From: Verrucomicrobiia bacterium
GTDB lineage: Bacteria; Verrucomicrobiota; Verrucomicrobiia; Limisphaerales; CAIMTB01
Direction of reading: 5' to 3'
DNA: 64,000 bases
Assembly: GCA_019634625.1 (NCBI GenBank)
Contig: JAHCBA010000013.1
Coordinates: forward strand, 1 to 64,000
Made by a program: the position numbers and the translations under genes
The notes under the pieces: model-generated
Databases searched by the model: none
Told to the model about the DNA's origin: nothing
Seen by the model: only the letters and a program-made list of their open reading frames with translations
Part shown: piece by piece, positions 19,552 through 27,724 of the stretch
Numbering within the stretch: position 1 is the stretch's first letter
Layout of the letters: every line of letters starts with the position of its first letter

Positions 19552-21429
19552 ATGAGGAAGGAGGGCAAGGACGTGCAGGACACCGGCGGGGATCTCCACG
19601 GACTGCTGGAGCGGCATTTCGGGTTCCGGACCTTCCGGCCGTGGCAGGAGGAGATTGTCCGGGACGCGCTGGCGGGGCGGGATGTGTTTGCGGTGCTGCC
19701 GACCGGGGGCGGGAAGTCGCTGTGCTTCCAACTGCCGGCGCTGGCACGGCCGGGGTTGACGGTGGTGGTGTCGCCGCTGATTGCGTTGATGAAGGACCAG
19801 GTGGATGCGCTGACGGCGGCGGGGGTGTCGGCGACCTATCTCAATTCCTCGCTGGCGGCCGGGGAATCTCGGCCGCGGCTGCGGGGGTTGCATGCGGGGG
19901 AGTACCGGTTGCTGTATGTGGCGCCGGAGCGGCTGATGCTGTCGGGGTTTCTGGAGGATCTGCGCCGGTGGCGGGTGGCGCAGTTCGCCATCGACGAGGC
20001 GCATTGCATCAGCGAATGGGGGCACGATTTCCGTCCGGAGTACCGGCAGCTGGCGCAGTTGCGGGCGTTGTTTCCTGAAGTGCCGATGATGGCGCTGACC
20101 GCGACCGCGACCGAGCGGGTGCGGGGGGACATTCTGGAGCAGTTGCACCTGCGGGATCCGGGGGTGTATGTGGCCAGCTTCAACCGGCCGAACCTGACCT
20201 ACCGGGTGCGGGCGAAGGCGGGGGCGTACGAGCAGACCCTGGCGTTCGTGCGGGCGCGGGCGCAGGAGGCGGGGATCGTGTATGTGCAGAGCCGCAAGGG
20301 GGCGGAGGGACTGGCGGAGAAGCTGGTGGCGGACGGGGTCCGGGCGGCGCCGTACCATGCGGGCCTGGCGCCGGGGGATCGGGCGCGGAACCAGGAGCGG
20401 TTTCTGCGGGACGAGATCCGGGTGATCTGCGCGACGATCGCCTTTGGAATGGGGATCAACAAACCGAACGTCCGGTACGTGATCCACTACGACCTGCCCA
20501 AGAACATCGAGGGGTATTACCAGGAGACCGGGCGGGCCGGTCGGGACGGGCTGCCGAGCGAGTGCCTGCTGTTGTTCAGTGCGGGGGACGTCCGGAAGCA
20601 GCTTCAGTTCATCGAGGAAAAACCGGACCCGGCGGAGCAGGAGGTGGCGCGGGGGCAGTTGCGTCGGATGGTGCACTACGCGGAGTCGGCGCTGTGCCGT
20701 CGGGTGGAGCTGCTCGGATACTTTGGGGAGAATTACGGGGAGGCGGCGTGCGGGGCGTGCGACAACTGTCTGTCACCGCGGCCGACCTACGATGGGACGA
20801 TCGACGCGCAGAAGTTCCTGTCGTGTGTGTACCGGATCCGGGAACGGAGCGGGTTTGGAGTGGGCGTGGCGCATGTCATCGACGTGCTGCGCGGCGCGGA
20901 GACGGAACGGATCCGGCAGTGGGGTCATGAGACGTTATCCACGTACGGGATTGGGCGGGACAAGGACAAGGGCGGATGGGGAGCGGTGGCGCGGGAGCTG
21001 ATGCGGCTGGGGTATTTGCGGCAGGCGACCGGGCGGTATCCGACGCTGGAGGTGACGGACGAGGGGATGGCGGCGCTGCGGGAGCGGCGTGCGGTGCGCC
21101 TGACGCAGCCGGTGGGGGAGGATCGGCCGGCGGCGCCGGGGCGCGGGGAGATTGCGTGCGACGAGGTATTGTTCGAGCGGTTGCGCGGGCTGCGGAAGGA
21201 GATTGCGGACGATCTCGGGGTGCCGCCGTACATCGTGTTCGGGGACGTCTCCCTGCGGCAGATGGCGCGGTTGTATCCGACCACGGCGGAGGCGTTGCGG
21301 CGGATCAGCGGGGTTGGGGACCACAAGCTGCGGCAGTTTGGCCGCCCCTTTCTGGAGGCCATCGAACTGCATTTGCAGAGTCACGCCCGGCAGATGTTCG
21401 GCGACGAGACGTTTGGATCGGGGCGATGA
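19552..21429 (+). CDS. recQ: ATP-dependent DNA helicase RecQ
   Basis: A 3'-5' DNA helicase used in recombination and fork repair. Motif 0/I: FRPWQEEIVRDAL and LPTGGGKSLCFQLPAL. Motif II: DEAHCISEWGHDFRPEY. Motif VI: YYQETGRAGRDGLPSECLL. The RecQ-C zinc site is CRRVELLGYFGENYG followed by CGACDNC, then a winged helix, and an HRDC domain (LRGLRKEIADDLGVPPYIVF) closes the protein. The ATG at 19552 (625 residues) was chosen because it follows GGAAGG and lies closest to the conserved core; in-frame ATGs at 19534 and 19486 are possible, the latter overlapping the GH15 gene. The order helicase - RQC - HRDC matches E. coli RecQ. Confidence 0.95.
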   Translation: MRKEGKDVQDTGGDLHGLLERHFGFRTFRPWQEEIVRDALAGRDVFAVLPTGGGKSLCFQLPALARPGLTVVVSPLIALMKDQVDALTAAGVSATYLNSSLAAGESRPRLRGLHAGEYRLLYVAPERLMLSGFLEDLRRWRVAQFAIDEAHCISEWGHDFRPEYRQLAQLRALFPEVPMMALTATATERVRGDILEQLHLRDPGVYVASFNRPNLTYRVRAKAGAYEQTLAFVRARAQEAGIVYVQSRKGAEGLAEKLVADGVRAAPYHAGLAPGDRARNQERFLRDEIRVICATIAFGMGINKPNVRYVIHYDLPKNIEGYYQETGRAGRDGLPSECLLLFSAGDVRKQLQFIEEKPDPAEQEVARGQLRRMVHYAESALCRRVELLGYFGENYGEAACGACDNCLSPRPTYDGTIDAQKFLSCVYRIRERSGFGVGVAHVIDVLRGAETERIRQWGHETLSTYGIGRDKDKGGWGAVARELMRLGYLRQATGRYPTLEVTDEGMAALRERRAVRLTQPVGEDRPAAPGRGEIACDEVLFERLRGLRKEIADDLGVPPYIVFGDVSLRQMARLYPTTAEALRRISGVGDHKLRQFGRPFLEAIELHLQSHARQMFGDETFGSGR

Positions 21430-21471
21430 CCGGGAGGGCCGTGGTGCGCGGGGCGGGTTGGTGGACGCAGG

Positions 21472-22233
21472 CTAGACAAGGCCGATGAGGCGGAGGGAGG
21501 CGAGGACGGCGAAGGCGAGGACGAGGGTGTCGAAGGCGCGTTGGGGGAGGCGGTTCATGACGGCGCGGCCGAGGAGGAGTCCGGCGGCGATGGCGGGGAG
21601 GAGGAGCGCATTGAAGGCGAGGGTGGGGACGGTGATGAGGCCGAGCTGGGCGCTGAAGGGGACCTTGATGAGGTTGATGAGGAGGAAGAACCAGGCGGCG
21701 GTGCCGAGGAATTCCTGTTTGGGGAGGGCGACGGCGAGGAGGTAGAGGGCCATGACGGGACCGGCGGCGTTGGCCAGCATGGTGGTGACGCCGGCGAGGA
21801 GGCCCATGGTCCAGGCGAAGGTGCGGGTGTGAGGGACACGGCGCCAGGCGTCGGGTCGCCAGTCACGGGTGACTTGAAGGGCGGCGAGGGCGAGTACGAT
21901 GCCGCCGATGACGGGGCTGAAGCGGGTGTCGGGGAGGTGGCGCATGAGGGCCCAGCCGGCGGCCACGCCGATGACGGCGGGGGGGAGGGTGCGGGCGACA
22001 TGGGGCCATTGGGTGTGGCGTCGGAAGAGGCCCATGGCACCGAAATCACCGGCGATGAGCATGGGGAGGACGACGCCGGTGGATTGGAGGCCGGGGAAGA
22101 GGTGGGCGAAGAGGGCGACGTGGAGGAGGCTGAGTCCGGGCAGGCCGCTCTTGGAGACACCGATGCCGAGGGCGGCAAGGACGGCGATGGACCATTCGAA
22201 GGCGGAGAAGGAGGGGAGGGGCGGGGATGTCAC
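21472..22233 (-). CDS. TauE/SafE-family sulfite exporter-like permease
   Basis: About 253 residues with seven or eight hydrophobic helices and the TauE/SafE pattern: an early GIGVSKSGLPGLSLLHVALF and a mid-protein TMGLLAGVTTMLANAAGPVM. Family members export sulfite, sulfoacetate or other small organosulfur anions, or are uncharacterised. The start is uncertain. A GTG at 22233 gives the expected family length, but no ribosome site precedes it. An in-frame ATG at 22386 would read through the 12-copy heptamer array immediately upstream, adding 51 unusual residues. Converges on recQ, with 42 nt between stops. Confidence 0.82.
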   Translation of the reverse strand: MTSPPLPSFSAFEWSIAVLAALGIGVSKSGLPGLSLLHVALFAHLFPGLQSTGVVLPMLIAGDFGAMGLFRRHTQWPHVARTLPPAVIGVAAGWALMRHLPDTRFSPVIGGIVLALAALQVTRDWRPDAWRRVPHTRTFAWTMGLLAGVTTMLANAAGPVMALYLLAVALPKQEFLGTAAWFFLLINLIKVPFSAQLGLITVPTLAFNALLLPAIAAGLLLGRAVMNRLPQRAFDTLVLAFAVLASLRLIGLV

Positions 22234-22253
22234 GAGTGGGGAGGGACGGGAAA

Positions 22254-22337
22254 TGAAACCTGAAGACTGAAACCTGAAACCTGAAACCTGAAACCTGAAG
22301 ACTGAAGACTGAAGACTGAAGACTGAAGACTGAAACG
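22254..22337. repeat. Heptanucleotide tandem array, 12 copies (TGAAACC / TGAAGAC)
   Basis: Twelve uninterrupted 7-bp units (84 bp). Unit order left to right is TGAAACC, TGAAGAC, four TGAAACC, five TGAAGAC, then TGAAACG. The array starts 21 nt upstream of the GTG start of the TauE-like gene. Loss or gain of one unit would shift any reading frame passing through it, and would change promoter or leader spacing. Confidence 0.95.
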
Positions 22338-22415
22338 GGATCCAGTTCCCACGCGGAATGGGAGGTCCGGGGGAGATCGAACCCATCGGGCGGGCCCAAA
22401 GGCGATGATCGAAAC

Positions 22416-22474
22416 GGTATGCCTGCGGGATCGAGAACGAGGACGAGGACCGCCCTTCGGGCTGAGTACGAGTC
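22416..22474. repeat. Dispersed 59-bp repeat, family B, copy 1
   Basis: A 59-bp sequence that matches 55697-55755 at 54 of 59 positions. Both contain CGCCCTTCGGGCTGAGTACG. Weaker similarity extends about 20 bp further left (GGGCCCAAAGGCGA against GGGGCCAAGGCGA). The remainder of the 353-nt gap 22234-22586 holds the heptamer array and no gene that I can support. Confidence 0.8.
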
Positions 22475-22586
22475 TGCCCGGCCCCCACGGATGGGTGCTG
22501 CGACCCCTGGCGGGGTGGTGTGCGCGGTGGGGCTTCTGCCCGGGGCGGTCCCCGACGAACCGGACGACCTCGCCAGAGGGCGGCGG

Positions 22587-23240
22587 ATGGCTCAGTCTGA
22601 GGCCATGACCACCGAGGCGATCCAGGCGGCACTGGGCGAGATTGGGCGGGAGACAGACCCAGCGGCCAAGCACCTGAAGCTTGCCAGCCTCGTTTCAGCG
22701 GTCTTCCGGCAGCGCGGCATCGAACTGGTCGTCGTGGGCGGGTCTGCGATCGAGTTCTACACGGATGGTGAGTACGTCTCCGGGGATCTGGATTTATGTC
22801 TGGTCTCACCCGCCCGCATCGATCTACGGACGCGCCAGGAACGGATGGGCCTTCTGCAGGCAGCTGGAGGGCCCCGGAGCTGGCAGGTGGCCGGCCAGTA
22901 CGTGGATCTCCTTGGGGAGGTGGAGACCCTGGCGAAGACGCCCTTCGCCGAACTGACAGGTCCTTACGGGCCGGTGCGTTTGATCAGTCCGGAGGATCTG
23001 CTGGTCGAGCGCCTGCTGATCTCGATCTATCCCCAGCCCTACGCCCCTGCGGATCATTGCGCGCGCAAACTTCTGGCGGTTGCCCTCTGCGGTCAGGTCG
23101 AGGTGGACTGGGCCGAGTTGCGTCGCCTTGCTGCCGGGCCCGCGTTCGATATTCTCCCGTTGCTGCTGCAGCGCGTCGGTGAGATCTCGAATGAGCTTGG
23201 AACCTCCAATCCCTATCATTCCGAAGGGACGAGTCCTTAG
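22587..23240 (+). CDS. Nucleotidyltransferase-fold protein
   Basis: A 217-residue soluble protein. ELVVVGGSAIEFYTDGEY followed by SGDLDLCL gives the GGS...DxD arrangement of the DNA polymerase beta-like nucleotidyltransferase superfamily (AbiEii/MNT-like). LISPEDLLVERLLIS in the second half is similar to the helical half of such proteins. It may transfer a nucleotide to a protein or RNA and could be one partner of a toxin-antitoxin-like pair, but no recognised partner gene is adjacent. The start at 22587 follows AGAGGG with six-base spacing; an ATG at 22605 is the alternative. A possible small reading frame overlaps its last 50 nt. Confidence 0.7.
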   Translation: MAQSEAMTTEAIQAALGEIGRETDPAAKHLKLASLVSAVFRQRGIELVVVGGSAIEFYTDGEYVSGDLDLCLVSPARIDLRTRQERMGLLQAAGGPRSWQVAGQYVDLLGEVETLAKTPFAELTGPYGPVRLISPEDLLVERLLISIYPQPYAPADHCARKLLAVALCGQVEVDWAELRRLAAGPAFDILPLLLQRVGEISNELGTSNPYHSEGTSP

Positions 23241-23472
23241 CTGGGAGGACTGGGAGCGGGGTCGGCGCGCCCGGCGCGAGGCGGGCAACCGGGTTGCGCC
23301 GCCGAACATTCAGCGTGGGACCAGTTCGAGCGATGGGCGGCTGCGCCGATTGTTTCGGGGTGAACGAGGCCTGCCGTTTCCCGGTGACGACGAGGCCGGA
23401 GGCGTCCGGGCTGCCGCGCACGGGTCGTCGGCGTCGGGGCAGGCGGACCGCGGATTTCGGGACCGGGCATGA
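23191..23472 (+). CDS. Possible small protein overlapping the nucleotidyltransferase gene
   Basis: An ATG at 23191 opens 93 codons overlapping the nucleotidyltransferase by 50 nt. The first third (MSLEPPIPIIPKGRVLSWED) looks like plausible protein, with a WEDWERGRR stretch. The remainder is arginine-, glycine- and serine-rich and resembles translated GC-rich intergenic DNA. It could be a short partner of the nucleotidyltransferase, or a chance frame. I do not recognise the family. From 23473 to 23721 I see only two copies of dispersed repeat A. Confidence 0.35.
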   Translation: MSLEPPIPIIPKGRVLSWEDWERGRRARREAGNRVAPPNIQRGTSSSDGRLRRLFRGERGLPFPGDDEAGGVRAAAHGSSASGQADRGFRDRA

Positions 23473-23504
23473 AGACGGCGGGAAGGGGGTGCATCGGGAT
23501 GAGG

Positions 23505-23524
23505 ACTCGCGGAGCTCGTCCCTC
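23505..23524. repeat. Dispersed repeat family A, copy 1
   Basis: Core ACTCGCGGAGCTCGTCCCTC, preceded by GATGAGG. The same core is at 23600, 30130 and 30202, and with two changes at 55615. All copies are intergenic. Confidence 0.85.
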
Positions 23525-23599
23525 CGAGCGGAAGGGGGGAGGTGCAAGCGGGGGGCTGAGATCCAGCAGGGCGCAAGGGTGTGGGGCGTTGGGATGAGG

Positions 23600-23619
23600 A
23601 CTCGCGGAGCTCGTCCCTC
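23600..23619. repeat. Dispersed repeat family A, copy 2
   Basis: Same core as at 23505, only 95 bp away. Here similarity to the 55615 copy continues to the right (CCGATTCGGTGGCACCTCGG against CCGATTCGCGGCCTCGG), so the full element is about 60-70 bp. Confidence 0.85.
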
Positions 23620-23721
23620 CGATTCGGTGGCACCTCGGCCACAACTCCGGGATCCACTGCGGCACGAAAACGGCACACTCGCAGGCTGGTCATGGTTTGG
23701 GGGTTTCGGTAGCAGGAGGCC

Positions 23722-25596
23722 ATGACTGCGGGTTGCTGGAACCGATCGGTTTGGGTTGTGGTGGGGTGCCTTCTTGGGGCGGGTGAGGGTTCGGGCGGGG
23801 TGGAGACTGCGGGGTCGGGACTTCGGCTGGATCAATGCCAGGTGATTGGCACCCACAACTCCTACCATGTGGAGCCGGGGCCGGTGATGGAGGCGTTGAT
23901 ACGACAGAACCGGCCGGAGGAGGCGGAGGCCCTGGGCTACACGCACCGCGCCCTGCGCGAGCAGTTCGGTGTGCTGGGGGTGCGCCAGATCGAACTGGAC
24001 GTGTTTGCCGATCCGGAAGGGGGGCGGTACGCGGTGCCGCGTGGTCCGATGCTGGCGCGGGCGAGGGGGTTGTCCGAGGTTCCGTCGCACGATCCGGGCG
24101 GGGTATTGCGGGGGCCGGGGTTCAAGGTGCTGCATGTGCAGGACATCGATTTCCTGACGCGGAACCTCACCTTTCGGGATGCCCTCGAGGAGATCCGGGA
24201 CTGGTCGGCCGCGAATCCGTTTCATTTTCCGATTTTCGTGATGGTCGAGCTCAAGGAAGGGGCGCCGGGGCCCGAGTTCACGCCGGCCCTGCCGTTCGAT
24301 GAGGCGACCCTGGCGGCGCTGGATGCGGAGATCCGGGAGGTCCTTCCCGCGCGGCAGCGGTTCGAGCCCGATCAACTGAGGGCCGGGCGGCCGACGCTGC
24401 GCGAGGCGGTGGCGGGGAGGGGATGGCCGGAGGTGTCCGCGCTGCTGGGGAAGGTACTGTTCGCCATGGACAACGAGGGAGCGGTCCGGGAGCGATACCT
24501 GTCCGGGGCTCCGAATCTTGAGGGGCGGGCGATGTTTGTTTCGGTGGATGCGGGTCATCCTGCGGCGGCATGGATGAAGCGGAACGATGCGGTGGGAGAT
24601 TTCGAGGGGATCCGGGACCTGGTGCGTCAGGGATTCCTGGTGCGGACGCGGGCGGATGTGGGGACGGTGGAGGCGCGGAGGGACGATGGAACGCGACGGG
24701 ACCGGGCGCTGGCGAGCGGGGCGCAGTTTGTCAGCACGGATTATCCGGAAGCGGATCTGCGGCTGAGTTCCTACGCGGTCCGGCTGCCCGGGGGGGTGGT
24801 GGCACGGGCGAATCCGGTGAGTGGCGGGCATCTCCCGGTGGCGGCCGACCTGGAAGTGCTGGCGCGGCAGACGGCGCCGATCCAGAACGCGATGGGGGAG
24901 GCGGCCCACCGGTTGCGGCGACTGGCGGAGGCCTCGGAACACTACCGGACGGCCCTGGAACTGGAACCGCCGGGGGAAGGCACGGCGGAGGATCTGGGGT
25001 TGGCGGGACGCTTCGCCCCGGTGCTGCACATTCATCGGGACGAGCCCTTCGGGTTGCGCGACGTGGCGGTGGTGATCCATCCGCGGCGACCGTGGATCGG
25101 ATACCATTTGTTCTGGGACGACGACATTGATTTTCCCGACGACAACGACCCGTGTGACCACGAGGTGATCTGGGTGGAGTGCGATCCCGGATGGGGTCGT
25201 GCAGTGGCGGTCCACACCTACTTTCACGGGAGGATTCTGACCCACCGTTTGGAGGGCGGTCAGCGGCCGGAGGTGGCGGTGGAGTGGGGCAAGCACGGCA
25301 GTCTGCCGCTCGACGGGACGGGGCGGCTGGCGTTCGAACCGGAGTCATTGCGGCAGCATTGGCGGCGGTTACGGGAGACCGGTCGGCGGGCGGCGGACCA
25401 TCCGCTGGGGCGGGGCTGGCCGGCGCGGTTCGAGGGAGGCTACGATTCGTTTGTGACCTTCGACCGGTCCCTGGGGCTGGCGGACCGGATTCAGGAGACC
25501 CGGCAGGTCATGCGGAGCCGCTGGCCGAATGGGGTGATCCATCGGTGGATGCTGCCGTACAATTTCGCGGTCAAGACGCGATGGCCGGAGGGATGA
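23722..25596 (+). CDS. Calcium-dependent PI-PLC-like phosphodiesterase with extra C-terminal domain
   Basis: A 624-residue protein with a signal-like N-terminus (WVVVGCLLGAGEGSGGVET). Residues about 38-340 match the Ca2+-dependent phosphoinositide phospholipase C family (PI-PLC-C1 type): IGTHNSYHVEPG with the first catalytic histidine, RQIELDVFADPEGG, VLHVQDIDF with a second histidine, and FVMVELKEG. The last 210 residues form a separate unit: FAPVLHIHRDEP, IGYHLFWDDDIDFPDDNDP, CDHEVIWVECDP and EWGKHGSLPLDG. This resembles Vps62/DUF946-type beta domains; that is my recognition, not a search result. It probably hydrolyses a phosphodiester in an envelope or external lipid. Substrate unknown. 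Confidence 0.8.
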   Translation: MTAGCWNRSVWVVVGCLLGAGEGSGGVETAGSGLRLDQCQVIGTHNSYHVEPGPVMEALIRQNRPEEAEALGYTHRALREQFGVLGVRQIELDVFADPEGGRYAVPRGPMLARARGLSEVPSHDPGGVLRGPGFKVLHVQDIDFLTRNLTFRDALEEIRDWSAANPFHFPIFVMVELKEGAPGPEFTPALPFDEATLAALDAEIREVLPARQRFEPDQLRAGRPTLREAVAGRGWPEVSALLGKVLFAMDNEGAVRERYLSGAPNLEGRAMFVSVDAGHPAAAWMKRNDAVGDFEGIRDLVRQGFLVRTRADVGTVEARRDDGTRRDRALASGAQFVSTDYPEADLRLSSYAVRLPGGVVARANPVSGGHLPVAADLEVLARQTAPIQNAMGEAAHRLRRLAEASEHYRTALELEPPGEGTAEDLGLAGRFAPVLHIHRDEPFGLRDVAVVIHPRRPWIGYHLFWDDDIDFPDDNDPCDHEVIWVECDPGWGRAVAVHTYFHGRILTHRLEGGQRPEVAVEWGKHGSLPLDGTGRLAFEPESLRQHWRRLRETGRRAADHPLGRGWPARFEGGYDSFVTFDRSLGLADRIQETRQVMRSRWPNGVIHRWMLPYNFAVKTRWPEG

Positions 25597-25650
25597 GCAG
25601 GCAGGGGTGAGGGTTGCGACGGGCGGGGCGGAGTGCCTAGGCTGGGAGGC

Positions 25651-27675
25651 ATGGCACGCGCGACCGGCATGGTGTTGGGATGGGTATTGGCGTGGCTGGG
25701 CATGGTCCCGGCCTGGGGGGAGGATGCCGCGCGATTCGAGCTGCTGTCGCGACTGGCCCGGGACCCATCGCCGGCGGTGCGGGTGGAGGCCTTGCGGGGA
25801 CTGGCGCGGATTCCGACGGCGGAGTCGGCGGCGACGGCGCTGGGGGTGTTGGAGCTGCCGATGGATGCGACCCTGGATTATGCGCTGTGGCTGACGCTCA
25901 ACGACCTGGCCGAGCCGTGGATCCGTGCGGTGGAGTCGGGGGTGTGGCGGGCGGAGGGGAAGGAAGCGCAACTGGCCTTTGCGTTGGGGGCGTTGCGTCC
26001 GGAACAGGTCGGCCGGGTGTTGGGGACGGTGCTGGGCGAGCGGGCGTTGCCGAGGGACGGGTCGGGTCCGTGGATCGAGGCGATCGGGGCGGCCGGGGCG
26101 CCGGAGCATCTGGAGCGGCTGCTGCGTCAGGCGCGCGAGGGGGGCTTTGATGAGGCGGCGACGGTGCGGGCCCTGCGGGCCCTGGGGGAGGCGGCGCGCC
26201 TGCGGGACCGGAAGCCGCGCGGGGACGGTTCCGCGGTGGGGACATTTTTGCGGAGCCGATCGGGGGCGGTGCGCATGGAGGCGGTGCGACTGGCGGGGCA
26301 GTGGAAGGCGATCGGGGACGCGCTGCCGGTGCTATTGAATGAGGTGGCGGGGCGGGCGGGGGCACCGGCGGAGGAGCGAGCGGCGGCGTTCGATGCCCTG
26401 CGGGCGATCGGGGGGGAAGCGGTGGTGCGGGCCTTGCGCGATTGGAGTGTCTCATCGGCGGATCCGTCGGTGCGACGGCTGGCGGCAACGACCCTGGTGG
26501 CGGTGGACGGGGTGGGCGGCATGCCGGCGGTGCTGGCGGTGGCGGGGACGATCGGGGACGAGGGTGAAGCCGTGGAGTTTTGGAGGGCGGTCCTGGCGAC
26601 GCGCGGGGCTGGGATGGCCTTGCGGGAGGCGTTGGAGGGGCAACGACTGCCGGCGGTGGTGGCGCGGGCTGGACTGCGGGTGGCGCGGGAAGGGGGGCGT
26701 GACGATCTCGAACTCGTGGCGGAACTGGCGCGGGCCGGGGGATTGGCGACGGACACGGAGGCGATGACCGGGGAACTGCTGAAGGAATGGGCGGCGCGGG
26801 CCGAGGCGGAAGGCGATCCGCACCGGGGCGAATGGGTGTACCGACGTCCGGAGCTGGCCTGTGTGACCTGTCATGCGATTGGCGGGGTGGGTGGGAAGGT
26901 GGGGCCGGACATGACGAGCATTGGGGCGAGCGCGCCATTGGATTACCTGGTGGAATCGCTGTTGTTGCCGCACGCCAAGATCAAGGAGGGGTATCACTCG
27001 GTGATCGTGGAGACGCGGGAAGGCGAGGAGGTGACGGGCACGGTGGCGCGGGAGACGCCGGAGGAGTTGTTTCTGAGGAATGCGGCGGGTCAGGAGGTGT
27101 CGATTGCCAAGGGGTCGATCGTGCGGCGCGAGATGGGGCGATTGTCGCTGATGCCGGGCGGGTTGTTGGAGCCGTTGAGCGAGCAGGAGCGGCTGGATCT
27201 TTATGCGTTTCTGGGGCGGCTGGGGAAGCCCGGGGATTTCGATGCGAGCCGGGGCGGGGTGGCGCGGCGGTGGCGGGTGGCGAACGTGGTGCACACCGAC
27301 CTCCAGAACAATCAGGGCGACTGGTACTGGCGCCGGCCGCTGGACGACCGGCGTTGGGCAACGGTTGACAGCCTGGTGCGGGGGGATGTGCCGGAGCGGG
27401 CCCTCGAGGAGGCGACCCGGGCGCAGGCGTGGACCTCGAAGGTGGCGGTGGTGCTGGCGACCGAGATCGAGCTGGCCGTCGAGGGCGGGGTGTCATTTCG
27501 GTGGGTGCCGGAGGAGGCTGAGTTGTGGGTGGGTGGGAAGCGGCTGGATGCGGGGCCGGTTGCGGAAGCGCGGATCGCGGCGGGACGACACCGGGTGATT
27601 GTGAAGCTGGATCCACGGCGTGTTCCGGAGCGGGTGCGACTGGAGGCGGAGGGGGCGGTGTTTGTGGTGGAGTGA
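25651..27675 (+). CDS. HEAT-repeat protein with Pirellula/Verrucomicrobium-type heme-binding domain
   Basis: A 674-residue exported protein. A signal peptide (MARATGMVLGWVLAWLGMV, ending PAWGEDA) is followed by about 350 residues of HEAT-like helices (PSPAVRVEALRGLARIPTAE) and a c-type heme site CVTCH at 404-408. The latter belongs to the family's heme-binding domain: ACVTCHAIGGVGGKVGPDMT, LPHAKIKEGYHSVIVETR and GTVARETPEELFLRNAAG. A final 130-residue beta-rich domain follows (VVHTDLQNNQGDWYWRRPLD), with no recognised family. Such proteins are taken to be electron carriers attached to periplasmic dehydrogenases. An alternative GTG start at 25633 adds six residues. Next in line are an oxidoreductase and an esterase. 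Confidence 0.87.
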   Translation: MARATGMVLGWVLAWLGMVPAWGEDAARFELLSRLARDPSPAVRVEALRGLARIPTAESAATALGVLELPMDATLDYALWLTLNDLAEPWIRAVESGVWRAEGKEAQLAFALGALRPEQVGRVLGTVLGERALPRDGSGPWIEAIGAAGAPEHLERLLRQAREGGFDEAATVRALRALGEAARLRDRKPRGDGSAVGTFLRSRSGAVRMEAVRLAGQWKAIGDALPVLLNEVAGRAGAPAEERAAAFDALRAIGGEAVVRALRDWSVSSADPSVRRLAATTLVAVDGVGGMPAVLAVAGTIGDEGEAVEFWRAVLATRGAGMALREALEGQRLPAVVARAGLRVAREGGRDDLELVAELARAGGLATDTEAMTGELLKEWAARAEAEGDPHRGEWVYRRPELACVTCHAIGGVGGKVGPDMTSIGASAPLDYLVESLLLPHAKIKEGYHSVIVETREGEEVTGTVARETPEELFLRNAAGQEVSIAKGSIVRREMGRLSLMPGGLLEPLSEQERLDLYAFLGRLGKPGDFDASRGGVARRWRVANVVHTDLQNNQGDWYWRRPLDDRRWATVDSLVRGDVPERALEEATRAQAWTSKVAVVLATEIELAVEGGVSFRWVPEEAELWVGGKRLDAGPVAEARIAAGRHRVIVKLDPRRVPERVRLEAEGAVFVVE

Positions 27676-27724
27676 TTTTGGCTTTTGGGCTGGAAGGGGG
27701 CGGGGCAAGGTGAGCGGCACAGCC

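Noticed and set aside
22390-22809. Long N-terminal extension of the TauE-like protein to an ATG at 22809
   Set aside because: It is translated intergenic repeat DNA and overlaps the divergent nucleotidyltransferase; the family has no such extension.
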